Assembly: GCF_040222955.1 (NCBI RefSeq)
Contig: NZ_JAVKCA010000007.1
Location: 682,001 to 746,000 of the forward strand
DNA from: Marinoscillum sp040222955
GTDB taxonomy: Bacteria; Bacteroidota; Bacteroidia; Cytophagales; Cyclobacteriaceae
DNA length: 64,000 nt
Direction of reading: 5' to 3'
Part shown: in pieces, positions 17,489-26,228 of the stretch
Layout of the letters: every line of letters starts with the position of its first letter
Position numbering within the stretch: the stretch's first letter is position 1
Notes under the pieces: model-generated
What the model was told of the DNA's origin: nothing
The model's database searches: none
The model's input: the letters and a program-made list of their open reading frames with translations, nothing else
Made by a program: the position numbers and the translations under genes

Positions 17489-18904
17489 ATGAAAAAATTA
17501 AGCATCGCAGACCGAACCGCACAGCATCCCATTAAAGCCATTCAATTTGGAGAGGGCAACTTTCTCAGGGCATTTGTAGAGTGGATGATAGAACTACTCA
17601 ATGAGCAATCCGATTTCAACGGGAGTGTAGCCATCGTGCAACCTCTAGAGAATGGACTTATACACCTGCTCAAAGCGCAGGACGGACTCTATCACCATGT
17701 AAGACAAGGCATTGAAAATGGAGAAACCATCGATGAGGTAAAATTGATCCAGTGCGTATCCACGCTTGTCAACCCTTTCGAAGAGCAAGCCGAGTATTTT
17801 GCGCTGGCGGAGATTCCCTCTGTGCGGCTTATTTTCTCCAATACCACTGAAGCTGGTATTGTCTTTGACGATTCGGACCGCCCGGAAGCCGGTCAGCTGG
17901 CCAATACCTTTCCCGGCAAGCTCACCCAACTACTCAAACACAGGTTCGATCATTTTGAAGGGGACAAAGGCAAAGGTGTGGCGATGATACCCTGTGAGCT
18001 CATTGAGCAAAACGGAACCAAACTAAAGAAATGCATTGCTCAATATATTGACCTATGGAATCTGGGCGAAGATTTTCAGACCTGGGTAAATGAAACCTGT
18101 GCATTCGCCAATACGCTGGTAGACAGAATTGTGCCCGGATACCCCAAAGATGAGATTGAAACCCTCACCGAGCGCATCGGCATCCAGGATCAGTTGGTGG
18201 TAAAGTCAGAGTCTTTCCACCTGTTTGTAATCGAAGCACCTGAGTTTGTTCAGGAACTCTTCCCTGCCCACCGCCTGGGATTAAATGTGAAGTACGTCAA
18301 GGACATCACGCCTTACCGCACGCAAAAAGTTCGCATCCTGAATGGCGCTCATACCTCCATGGTACCTATAGGACTGCTCTATGGTCTGGAAACCGTCAGT
18401 GAAACCATTGATGATGCCGAAACCGGTAAACTGATGCGGGAGATCATTTTTGACGAAATTGTAGCCACGATTCAAATACCCGGGGAAGATCCAAAAGAGT
18501 TTGCAGATCAGGTGATTTCAAGGTTTAAAAACCCCTTTATCAGGCATGAACTCACGGCTATTTCACTTAACTCAATCGCCAAGTTTAAAGTGCGGGTGCT
18601 TCCAACCATACTGGATTACCTCAGTATCAAAGGACACCTTCCCAATAAACTCATTTTCTCGCTGGCATGTCTGATTCATTTGTACCTGCGGGACACTCAT
18701 AGCCTCAAGGATGATGAAACTTATTTGAATTTCTTTGAGTCTATCAAATCAGATGAGCCCGAAACATTGGTGAAAAAGGTGCTGGCCAATTCATCACTTT
18801 GGGATCAGGATCTTTCTGTTATCGAAGGTCTGTCCGATTTGCTGACAACACACTTTAAAGCCATTGCTTCTGAGCAATTGAAAGAGGTATTACTGAACAT
18901 GTAA
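17489..18904 (+). CDS. uxaB: Tagaturonate reductase (altronate oxidoreductase)
   Basis: Catalyses NADH-dependent reduction of D-tagaturonate to D-altronate, the second step of the isomerase pathway for galacturonate, in the cytoplasm. The 471-residue protein belongs to the mannitol dehydrogenase family. The N-terminal nucleotide-binding loop reads QFGEGNFLRAFVEW, and the family signature with the catalytic region reads YRTQKVRILNGAHTSM. Length is close to E. coli UxaB. It is the first gene of an operon with uxaA, which starts on the last base of its stop codon. A LacI-type operator lies immediately upstream. Confidence 0.95.
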   Translation: MKKLSIADRTAQHPIKAIQFGEGNFLRAFVEWMIELLNEQSDFNGSVAIVQPLENGLIHLLKAQDGLYHHVRQGIENGETIDEVKLIQCVSTLVNPFEEQAEYFALAEIPSVRLIFSNTTEAGIVFDDSDRPEAGQLANTFPGKLTQLLKHRFDHFEGDKGKGVAMIPCELIEQNGTKLKKCIAQYIDLWNLGEDFQTWVNETCAFANTLVDRIVPGYPKDEIETLTERIGIQDQLVVKSESFHLFVIEAPEFVQELFPAHRLGLNVKYVKDITPYRTQKVRILNGAHTSMVPIGLLYGLETVSETIDDAETGKLMREIIFDEIVATIQIPGEDPKEFADQVISRFKNPFIRHELTAISLNSIAKFKVRVLPTILDYLSIKGHLPNKLIFSLACLIHLYLRDTHSLKDDETYLNFFESIKSDEPETLVKKVLANSSLWDQDLSVIEGLSDLLTTHFKAIASEQLKEVLLNM

Positions 18905-20565
18905 TGATGATACAAGCAATTACCATCCACGAGAAAGACGATCTGGCAGTAGCCCTTACTGATCTTCAAAAAGGAACTGAGGTCACGGTGAATGGCACGA
19001 CCATCACCCTTCAACACACCATTAATGCCAAGCACAAATTTGCCATGAAGGATTTTCAGGCAGGTGAAGAAGTGCACATGTATAATGTGACGGTGGGCAG
19101 AGCAAAAGAGGCCATCAAAGCCGGGGGAGCTGTGACCACAGCCAATCTGACACACCAGTCAGAGTCCTTCAGTGCAGAAGATAAAAGTTCAGAGCCTTTT
19201 CAATGGACTGCTCCGGATACCTCTCCGTGGAAAGACACCACCTTTATGGGCTATCACCGCAAGGATGGGCAGGTGGGGACGGCTAACTATTGGTTAGTCT
19301 TTCCATTGGTATTTTGTGAAAACAGAAACATAGAAACGATCAAAAAAGCTTTTGATAAAGCCCTTGGTTTTGAAAAGCAAGACCCCTACGTGGCGCTGGT
19401 GCAAAACATGGTGGATCGCTTTGAGAAAAACGAACTGGGTGATGGATCTTCATTGGATTTCAAACTGGAGACCATCACACCATCCAGAAAAGCACGGGTG
19501 TTTGAAAACATTGATGGCATCAGGTTTCTCACCCATCAGGGTGGATGTGGAGGCACTCGCCAGGATGCAGAGACACTTTGCCGACTGTTATCCGGCTATG
19601 TGAATAATCCCAATGTGGCTGGTGCTACAGTGCTCAGTCTTGGGTGCCAGAATGCCCAGGTCAAAATGTTTACTGACGCCCTGCACAGTATCAACCCTAC
19701 CATCGATAAGCCGATCATTATTCATGATCAGCAGGATACGGGAAGAGAGCAGGAGTTAATCAAAAATTCCATCACCGAAACCTTTATGGCACTGGTAGAA
19801 GCCAATAAGCAAACCAGGCAGCCAGCTCCACTCAGCAAGCTGACCATCGGGCTGGAATGTGGTGGATCAGATGGGTTTTCAGGTATTTCGGCCAACCCGG
19901 CCATCGGCTACACCTCCGACCTGGTCGTAGCTCTTGGAGGCAAGGCCATCCTGTCGGAATTTCCCGAGCTATGCGGTGTGGAGCAAGAGCTCATTAACAG
20001 AATGGATACTCAGAAATTGGCGGTCAAGTTTGTGGACATCATGCGGAGGTATGAAAAAGCAGCCGTAGAAGCCGGATCTGGTTTTGATATGAACCCGTCT
20101 CCTGGCAACATCAAAGATGGCCTGATTACAGACGCGATGAAGTCTGCCGGAGCAGCCAAAAAAGGAGGCACCTCCCCTGTCCGGGATATTTTGGACTACA
20201 CTGAATATGCCAACAAACCTGGTTTGAACCTGCTGTGTACTCCTGGAAACGATGTGGAGTCTACCACAGGCCTGGCCGGATCCGGGGCCAATGTGATCCT
20301 CTTCACTACCGGCCTGGGCACACCCACCGGCAATCCGATTTCTCCGGTTCTCAAGCTTTCGTCCAATTCAAAATTGGCAGCCAAAATGCCGGACATCATC
20401 GACATAGACACCGGTAAGGTCATCACAGGAGAAAAAACCATAGAAGAAATGGGCAGTGAAATCCTGAATTACATAATAGAGGTGGCCAGTGGTCGTAAAA
20501 CAGCCAAAGCCATGGACCTGGAGCAGTTTGACTTCATACCATGGAAGCGAGGCGTATCCCTTTGA
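18904..20565 (+). CDS. uxaA: Altronate dehydratase
   Basis: Converts D-altronate to 2-keto-3-deoxygluconate in the cytoplasm. The 553-residue protein has the full two-part architecture: an N-terminal SAF domain (about 1-85) and the C-terminal UxaA/GarD domain with FLTHQGGCGGTRQD, LSLGCQNAQ, GLECGGSDGFSGISANPAIG and LLCTPGNDVESTTGLAGSGANVILF. It is somewhat longer than E. coli UxaA. Its ATG overlaps the uxaB stop codon by one base, indicating translational coupling; a second ATG follows immediately. The isomerase UxaC and the KDG kinase and aldolase of this pathway are not in the window. Confidence 0.95.
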   Translation: MMIQAITIHEKDDLAVALTDLQKGTEVTVNGTTITLQHTINAKHKFAMKDFQAGEEVHMYNVTVGRAKEAIKAGGAVTTANLTHQSESFSAEDKSSEPFQWTAPDTSPWKDTTFMGYHRKDGQVGTANYWLVFPLVFCENRNIETIKKAFDKALGFEKQDPYVALVQNMVDRFEKNELGDGSSLDFKLETITPSRKARVFENIDGIRFLTHQGGCGGTRQDAETLCRLLSGYVNNPNVAGATVLSLGCQNAQVKMFTDALHSINPTIDKPIIIHDQQDTGREQELIKNSITETFMALVEANKQTRQPAPLSKLTIGLECGGSDGFSGISANPAIGYTSDLVVALGGKAILSEFPELCGVEQELINRMDTQKLAVKFVDIMRRYEKAAVEAGSGFDMNPSPGNIKDGLITDAMKSAGAAKKGGTSPVRDILDYTEYANKPGLNLLCTPGNDVESTTGLAGSGANVILFTTGLGTPTGNPISPVLKLSSNSKLAAKMPDIIDIDTGKVITGEKTIEEMGSEILNYIIEVASGRKTAKAMDLEQFDFIPWKRGVSL

Positions 20566-20598
20566 TCTATTAAATCCAGAACCAGAAAAAACCAAACC

Positions 20599-21789
20599 AT
20601 GAAAAACCTACTCTACTTAGGCGCGACTATCCTGCTGGCCTGTTGCAATACGCCGAAAGAAACTGCACAGGAAAAACAGGCAGAGGTTCCATTATATGTG
20701 CAAATGGCTGACTCTGAGATGAAACGTACCCCAGATCCCAGACTGCTGGATTTCAGAGAAAAGCCAAAGTGGGAATACACCAATGGGTTGGTGTGTCTCT
20801 CGTTTTTCAAAGTATGGAAAAGAACAGGAGATGACAGGTTTTTAGATTATGGGAAGTCTTATATGGACTCCATGATCACCGATGAAGGGAAAATTCTTAC
20901 CTATAAGCTCAGTGACTACAACATCGACCGAATCAACCCTGGAAGGTTCCTGATAGAACTCAACCAGATAACTCCCAAGCCCGAGTACAAAATGGCCATT
21001 GAAACACTGCGTGAACAGATGCGCAATCATCCACGCACCGCTGAGGGAGGATTCTGGCACAAAAAACGCTACCCTTCTCAGATGTGGCTGGATGGGCTCT
21101 ACATGGGCAGCCCGTTTCTGGCGCAATATGCCCAACTTTATGATGAACCAGCGCTCTTTGACGATGTAGCTAACCAGTTCCGGCTGATCGATAAATATGC
21201 TTACAGTAATGAGACGGGGCTATACTACCATGGCTGGGATGAAAGCCGGGAGCAAAAATGGGCCGACCCTGAAACAGGCTTGTCACCAGAGTTTTGGGGG
21301 CGGGCCATGGGCTGGTTTTCGATGGCTGTTGTGGATGTACTGGACTACTTCCCGGAGGATCATCCTCAGCGAGACAGCCTCATTGTGATCGTAAACAAAA
21401 TAGCCCGGGGAATCCAAAAGCATCAGGATCCGGCTTCCGGGGTGTGGTGGCAGGTGCTGGACAAAGGCGGCAAAGCTGGCAATTACCTGGAAGCTTCATG
21501 CTCCAGCATGTTTACCTACTTTCTGGCTAAGTCTATTCAAAAAGGATACCTCGATAGCAGCTATCAGGCAATGACCAAAAAAGCTTATGCTGGTCTGCTC
21601 AGGGAGTTTATCAAAGAGAATGAAGATGGCACCATCAGCCTTACCAACGTATGTGGTGTGGCCGGACTGGGTGGTGATCCTTACCGTGAGGGCACCTATG
21701 AGTACTACGTGGGTGAAATCAAACGAGACAATGACCCGAAGGGTGTCGGGCCATTTATTATGGCGTCACTTTGGATGCAGAGTCTCTAG
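20599..21789 (+). CDS. GH105 unsaturated galacturonyl/rhamnogalacturonyl hydrolase, lipoprotein
   Basis: Removes the delta-4,5-unsaturated uronic acid left at the non-reducing end by pectate lyases. The 396-residue protein starts with a lipoprotein signal ending LLACC. The GH105 alpha/alpha-barrel landmarks are visible: GGFWHKKRYPSQMWLDGLYMGSPF with the catalytic Asp165, the segment EFWGRAMGWFSMAVVDVLD, and GVWWQVLDKGGKAGNYLEASCSSMFTYF. It lies 33 bp after uxaA in the same operon, so its products feed straight into the UxaB/UxaA pathway. The choice between unsaturated galacturonyl and rhamnogalacturonyl substrates cannot be made from sequence alone. Confidence 0.93.
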   Translation: MKNLLYLGATILLACCNTPKETAQEKQAEVPLYVQMADSEMKRTPDPRLLDFREKPKWEYTNGLVCLSFFKVWKRTGDDRFLDYGKSYMDSMITDEGKILTYKLSDYNIDRINPGRFLIELNQITPKPEYKMAIETLREQMRNHPRTAEGGFWHKKRYPSQMWLDGLYMGSPFLAQYAQLYDEPALFDDVANQFRLIDKYAYSNETGLYYHGWDESREQKWADPETGLSPEFWGRAMGWFSMAVVDVLDYFPEDHPQRDSLIVIVNKIARGIQKHQDPASGVWWQVLDKGGKAGNYLEASCSSMFTYFLAKSIQKGYLDSSYQAMTKKAYAGLLREFIKENEDGTISLTNVCGVAGLGGDPYREGTYEYYVGEIKRDNDPKGVGPFIMASLWMQSL

Positions 21790-21846
21790 CTTACAGTTTA
21801 TCGTCCTATAGCGCTGCTTCGGCTAGACTCGCAATGAGCCATTAAT

Positions 21847-21865
21847 CCGTTGTTTCGACAACTGG
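21847..21865. terminator. Small hairpin between convergent GH105 and fructokinase genes
   Basis: GTTGT-TTCG-ACAAC stem with a TTCG tetraloop, extended by CC/GG at the base. It lies in the 178-bp gap between two convergent operons. No clear T-run follows on either strand, so termination is only a guess. Confidence 0.3.
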
Positions 21866-21967
21866 AGATAATTTCATAACGTGCAAATTCCTTGTAATAT
21901 AGATTTAGGAAACTAAAACCTGATATGGCCTGTATTTTAGAATCATTTCTAATGAGATAGCTTCTGT

Positions 21968-22867
21968 TCAGCCTTCACTCAATATCTCGATCTTTCGTCT
22001 GAACTGCTCCGGATAGATCTGAATGGCACCACTGTCAGACACCCCAAAACCACCCACCAGATTGCCCATGCGTGCCGAGTGTCTAGGAGCTTTAGTCCTT
22101 AGGTAGGTATTCAGAAAGGCCGCACAAAATGCATCACCAGCTCCGACACTGTCTTTTACCGGCATCATTTTAGCACTTACCCTATAGTGTTCGCTACGGG
22201 TGCGAATCACACAGCCCTGACCCCCACCAGTAATAATCAGCAAATCGATGTTTGGGTAATCCGCTAGAATCCGAACCGTGAAATCATCCTGGCTCATCTC
22301 TGACTCGTATAGCAATGAGCTCAACACCCTCACCTCTTCATCATTCATCTTAGCTATGGTGCAGTAGCCAAATGAAGACTCAATCACCTCTTTGGTATAG
22401 GCATCCCGGCGCAAATTCACATCATAAAATATGGTATTGAACGATCCTCTGGCCATGATGAAATCCATCGCTGCTTTGGATACGGGGTGTCGCTGGGCGA
22501 GTGTACCGAAGTAAAACGCCCCATATTCGTTCAGTTTGGCTGTATCTATGCCGGACTGCTCGATGTAGTCATAGGCGACATCATTTCTGATGCGGTAGGT
22601 GGGCTGACCCTCCTCCAAAAACACCATCACCCGACCGGTGAGGTGGCTATTTCGCTGTACAAAATCCTGACCCACACCGAGTTTGGTCATCTCCTCCACG
22701 GCCTGATCGCCAAGCTTATCTGTACCAACAGCCGTGACAATAGACGCCTCTCTACCGCACTGCACCATATGCGCTGCGAAATTGACCGGTGCTCCGCCAA
22801 AATGTTTATATCCTTCTATGAAGTCCCATAACACTTCCCCAAAGGCCAATACTTTTGTGTTTTCCAT
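21968..22867 (-). CDS. PfkB-family fructokinase, copy A
   Basis: Phosphorylates fructose released by the GH32 enzymes. The 299-residue protein shows the PfkB signature sequences: GEVLWDF near the N-terminus, FGGAPVNFAAHMVQCG in the substrate site, and DSVGAGDAFCAAFL with catalytic base Asp245. It is the last gene of fructan locus A, 49 bp after the GH32/GH43-like gene, from which a 12-bp perfect hairpin separates it. It differs from the copy at 39274-40173 at 14 of 299 residues. Ten of those lie after residue 199, including G280 where copy B has V, and Q287 where copy B has P. No signal peptide, so cytoplasmic. Confidence 0.93.
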   Translation of the reverse strand: MENTKVLAFGEVLWDFIEGYKHFGGAPVNFAAHMVQCGREASIVTAVGTDKLGDQAVEEMTKLGVGQDFVQRNSHLTGRVMVFLEEGQPTYRIRNDVAYDYIEQSGIDTAKLNEYGAFYFGTLAQRHPVSKAAMDFIMARGSFNTIFYDVNLRRDAYTKEVIESSFGYCTIAKMNDEEVRVLSSLLYESEMSQDDFTVRILADYPNIDLLIITGGGQGCVIRTRSEHYRVSAKMMPVKDSVGAGDAFCAAFLNTYLRTKAPRHSARMGNLVGGFGVSDSGAIQIYPEQFRRKIEILSEG

Positions 22868-22885
22868 CTGCTGATTAGAGTTAAT

Positions 22886-22911
22886 ATTCGCCCTCCCGTG
22901 GGAGGGCGAAT
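22886..22911 (-). terminator. Perfect 12-bp GC-rich intercistronic hairpin
   Basis: Arms ATTCGCCCTCCC (22886-22897) and GGGAGGGCGAAT (22900-22911) with a 2-nt GT loop. It lies 5 bp after the stop of the GH32/GH43-like gene and 18 bp before the kinase start. No T-run follows, so it may act as an mRNA stabiliser or block rather than a full terminator. The kinase in locus B has no such element. Confidence 0.5.
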
Positions 22912-22916
22912 GTCTA

Positions 22917-24548
22917 TTAAGGTGTTGTAACTTCGATATTTGTAAAGGTCACGTCGCTGTGATCTGCGAAGATGCCCCAGTTGGTACCCGGCGCCCGATA
23001 AATTCGAGAAGAAAGTGCCACGTCATCGTTGATATAAACGACTACCATTGAGTTTTCAATAACGATTCTTACATTGTAATCAACGCCTGGACTCAACGTG
23101 ACAGGCACATCATTGTCCGGAACCGTGCTGGCATCAAGGTTAGGCCTATTGGTCTTGTCAAAGCTGAACCTATTCTCCTGAGGGACAAACCTTAGACTGA
23201 ACAGGTCATTCCAACCATCGCAGGCACCTACCATAAATCCAAAATCACGAGCCGACGAGACATAATTAACTGTGGCACTGATCTCATAGCGCTCAGCCAT
23301 CACAGGATCAAAAATAACATTAGTCATGTCATAATCTGCCGGACTGTATAGCCTATAACTATGTGACCCGGTCTGTGTATTGGTGACATCTCCCCACTGA
23401 CTATTTTTAACTATGGTATAGGGAGTGGTTTCGAGGTGATTTTCCACTGTATGCGGGATCGTCACGGCCAAATCCCCATTGCCCTTCTGAAATAACTTAT
23501 GCACCACCAGGTTGCCACCCCAGCCGGGGTTTCCACCATCTGTGTGTCCAATATTGACATGCGTCCAGCCCATCAGGTAGCGATCATAACCATCTGATAC
23601 TGACTTGGCAGCATAAATTCCCTTTCCCTCAAACCGCTCAATTCCAGCGGGCTTGCTCCATGGTCCATTTGCCGACGAGGATTTGCGATAGTAAACATAC
23701 TTGGTGTCGATATCCGAAAACAGCAGGTAGTAGGTGCTGTTGATTTTAAACACCTCAGCGCATTCCATCATGAAATAATTGTCGGCTCCCCCGTCATAGA
23801 GTACTCCATCATAGGTCCAATTCAGGAGATTTCCAGACGTATATTTAGCCAACACACCTTTCCAGGTTCCGTTCACATCCTTTCTGGCACTAATCAGCAT
23901 CACATATTCATTGTTTTGGGTATCCTCATATACGAAAGGGTCTCTGAAATTATCCTGTTCGTCAAAACCCTGTCCGGTAGGCGGGTATATAGTGCTAAAG
24001 TTCGCCTTCTTAGTAAATTGCTGATTCGGCCAGTTAGACGTAGCCAACATCACCCCCTCCTTCTTGCTCACACAGCCCGAAGGGTAATTGGGGTTGTGGC
24101 CAGTGTAAAAAGCGTAATACTTTCCACCTTTCTTGATGACACTCCCTGTCCCCACAGCGAAATCCTGATCACACCCCTGATCACTACTAGCCAGCAGCGC
24201 ATCAGTGCATGTATCATCATACTCATAAAAATTATTGGTAGTAAAGCCATACCAGGGATGACGTTCATTGGATGGATCATCCCAGATATCCTTCAGATAA
24301 TACACAAAAATCTCACCAGTACCTGGTTCGAAATAAGGCATTACATCTCCGATTCTGTATCCATCAGAGGTCATCGGAAAGATTTGATAATCTTCCTCTT
24401 CCGCCTGAGCAGTACAGTTTAATGAAGCTGAGGTAACAGTCTCTGACTCACTTTCAGGTCCTCCGACTTGAGTAATATGAAGCTTATCACAGCTACATAC
24501 AACAGCCATCAGGGCCAAACTCATCATTTTAAGGGTTTTGTATTTCAT
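22917..24548 (-). CDS. Divergent GH32/GH43-like (beta-propeller) lipoprotein glycosidase
   Basis: A 543-residue protein with a lipoprotein-like signal ending AVVCSC. Five-bladed propeller features are present with a three-acid pattern: YRIGDVMPYFEP near residue 65 in place of the WMNDPNG nucleophile block, NFRDPFVYED (RDP motif) and MMECAEVF (acid/base block). A C-terminal beta-sandwich follows (VMAERYEISATVNYV... YNVRIVIENSMVVVYINDD), as in GH32. It is not a canonical GH32; it resembles proteins with 'IGDxMPFy' starts annotated as GH32 or GH43-like with a DUF4975-type tail. It probably trims fructo-oligosaccharides. Exact family is uncertain. It lies between an ordinary GH32 gene and the kinase in locus A. 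Confidence 0.7.
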   Translation of the reverse strand: MKYKTLKMMSLALMAVVCSCDKLHITQVGGPESESETVTSASLNCTAQAEEEDYQIFPMTSDGYRIGDVMPYFEPGTGEIFVYYLKDIWDDPSNERHPWYGFTTNNFYEYDDTCTDALLASSDQGCDQDFAVGTGSVIKKGGKYYAFYTGHNPNYPSGCVSKKEGVMLATSNWPNQQFTKKANFSTIYPPTGQGFDEQDNFRDPFVYEDTQNNEYVMLISARKDVNGTWKGVLAKYTSGNLLNWTYDGVLYDGGADNYFMMECAEVFKINSTYYLLFSDIDTKYVYYRKSSSANGPWSKPAGIERFEGKGIYAAKSVSDGYDRYLMGWTHVNIGHTDGGNPGWGGNLVVHKLFQKGNGDLAVTIPHTVENHLETTPYTIVKNSQWGDVTNTQTGSHSYRLYSPADYDMTNVIFDPVMAERYEISATVNYVSSARDFGFMVGACDGWNDLFSLRFVPQENRFSFDKTNRPNLDASTVPDNDVPVTLSPGVDYNVRIVIENSMVVVYINDDVALSSRIYRAPGTNWGIFADHSDVTFTNIEVTTP

Positions 24549-24602
24549 TGGTTTATTGTTTGGTTACTCTTTTGCATACACCTGCTCAACCAATCAACCT
24601 CC

Positions 24603-26114
24603 TCAAATAGGCTTCTTCACCTCGATCTTTCTGTACTCAAACCTTGCCTCAATTTCAGCCTCTGAAGCTACCATCTGCACTCGCTGTAATGGCGATCTGG
24701 TGAAAAACAGATCAGTAATATTTACTTCTCCATCATTGGCAAATACCTCCATAGATGACCTATCCAGGAAAATCGATAAGTTCCTGATCCCGTCTAATGA
24801 TGCCTTGTGTTGCCTGGAGAATATTGTGGCCAGGGATACATTGCCACACCCAGACCGATCCACGATAAGTTCGTTGTTGGATACACTCAAAAACAATGAG
24901 TCTTTATCCTCATTAGTAAAAACCAATTCAACCGTGCCTTCCATGGATTCGATTTGTACATCCAGTCTGTACGCTTCATTTGTTTGCATTCCCTTTTCCA
25001 ACTCTGTCAATGCTCCACTTGTGCTTAACACACCAATACTTTCCATCTCTCTGATAGGCACCATGGCCAATACATGATCATTCTCTTTTCTCCTCAGGCT
25101 TACTTCCCGCGGAATCGTCATCATATTTCTTCTATTAACCAGACTTACTTTGTTGGCATATGCCCAATTGCTCATCCAGCCTACAAATAATTTTCGACCA
25201 TCAGAATCGGGAATGTTGTTCCACAATACCCCGGCGTAGTTATCCGCTCCGTAATCAATCCATTTGACCTTCTCCTGATTAGTGGAAAATACACGACCAT
25301 CAAACTCTCCAACAAAATATTGGGTACCAGATCCACCCTGATAACCACCAGGATTGATGCTCACCAGCATCACCCATTTCCAGTTGCCTTGATCATCCTG
25401 AATCCTAAAAAGATCAGGACACTCCCAAACCCCACCATGAGCACCTTCTTCCTTTCCAAAATCGCTCTCGTGTGTCCATTCCAAGAGGTTTTTAGAGGAA
25501 TAAATGCTCACGTGATCCTTTACAGCCAAGACCATCACCCACTTGTCAAACTCTTCCATCCAGGTCACTTTTGGATCACGAAAATCTTTAATCCCAGGGT
25601 TGCTTATCACCGGATTATCCGCATATTTTGTCCAGGTTCGCCCACTATCCAGACTATAAGCCAACGCCTGATTCTGAAAAGTAATCGATCCCTTCAACTC
25701 CTCTTGCTGGTTGCTATAAGTGAAAATGGAAACCATCGCAGGGTTTAACTCAGAGCCAAATCCGGTCGTATTATCATAATCCACTACTGCGCTGCCTGAA
25801 AAAATAAACCCAAGCGAATCGGGATATAGCGCAATGGGAAGGTGCTCCCAATGAATCATATCTTCTGACACCGCGTGTCCCCAATGCATCGGCCCCCAAA
25901 CATTGCTATCAGGAAAATGCTGATAGAAGAGGTGATATTCTCCTGCGTAATAGACCATCCCATTGGGGTCATTCATCCAATTGGATGGTGTCGTAAAGTG
26001 ATATACGGATTGATAGCTGTCTTCTTCCGTCTGCTCGGAGTTCATAGATTTCTGCTTAAACTGACAGGACTCCATCAGACAAAACAGCACGATAAATGCG
26101 TTAAGATATTTCAT
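24603..26114 (-). CDS. GH32 fructan hydrolase, lipoprotein (locus A)
   Basis: About 503 residues from the ATG at 26114, which begins a lipoprotein signal ending CLMESC. An upstream TTG at 26135 would place extra residues before it. The canonical GH32 motifs are intact: NWMNDPNGMVYY (nucleophile Asp49), GPMHWGHAVSEDMIHWEHL, DFRDPKV and GGVWECPDLF (acid/base Glu). The C-terminal beta-sandwich ends in SIFLDRSSMEVFANDGE. It is an exo- or endo-acting levanase/inulinase; the linkage cannot be read from sequence. Its closest relative here is the locus B lipoprotein at 40187-41674, with long identical stretches such as YHLFYQHFPDSNVWGPMHWG. Confidence 0.94.
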   Translation of the reverse strand: MKYLNAFIVLFCLMESCQFKQKSMNSEQTEEDSYQSVYHFTTPSNWMNDPNGMVYYAGEYHLFYQHFPDSNVWGPMHWGHAVSEDMIHWEHLPIALYPDSLGFIFSGSAVVDYDNTTGFGSELNPAMVSIFTYSNQQEELKGSITFQNQALAYSLDSGRTWTKYADNPVISNPGIKDFRDPKVTWMEEFDKWVMVLAVKDHVSIYSSKNLLEWTHESDFGKEEGAHGGVWECPDLFRIQDDQGNWKWVMLVSINPGGYQGGSGTQYFVGEFDGRVFSTNQEKVKWIDYGADNYAGVLWNNIPDSDGRKLFVGWMSNWAYANKVSLVNRRNMMTIPREVSLRRKENDHVLAMVPIREMESIGVLSTSGALTELEKGMQTNEAYRLDVQIESMEGTVELVFTNEDKDSLFLSVSNNELIVDRSGCGNVSLATIFSRQHKASLDGIRNLSIFLDRSSMEVFANDGEVNITDLFFTRSPLQRVQMVASEAEIEARFEYRKIEVKKPI

Positions 26115-26228
26115 AAGTATAGTGTTTTGATTCAATGATACCGTTCGCTTTTCGGCAAAGGTTGAAATCGTTTATTGTCTTATAATGAGGCACCATCTCA
26201 TCCATCCACTGACACCTGGCAAAGGTCA

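Noticed and set aside
21790..21967. Possible integration scar or mobile-element end at the pectin/fructan border
   Set aside because: No terminal inverted repeats, target duplication, tRNA fragment or transposase were found here or near 62427-62573.
26161..26178. GTTGAAATCGTTTATTGT upstream of the locus A lipoprotein GH32, similar in its centre to the pectin operators
   Set aside because: About 11 of 18 positions agree and the halves are not inverted repeats, which chance explains at this base composition.
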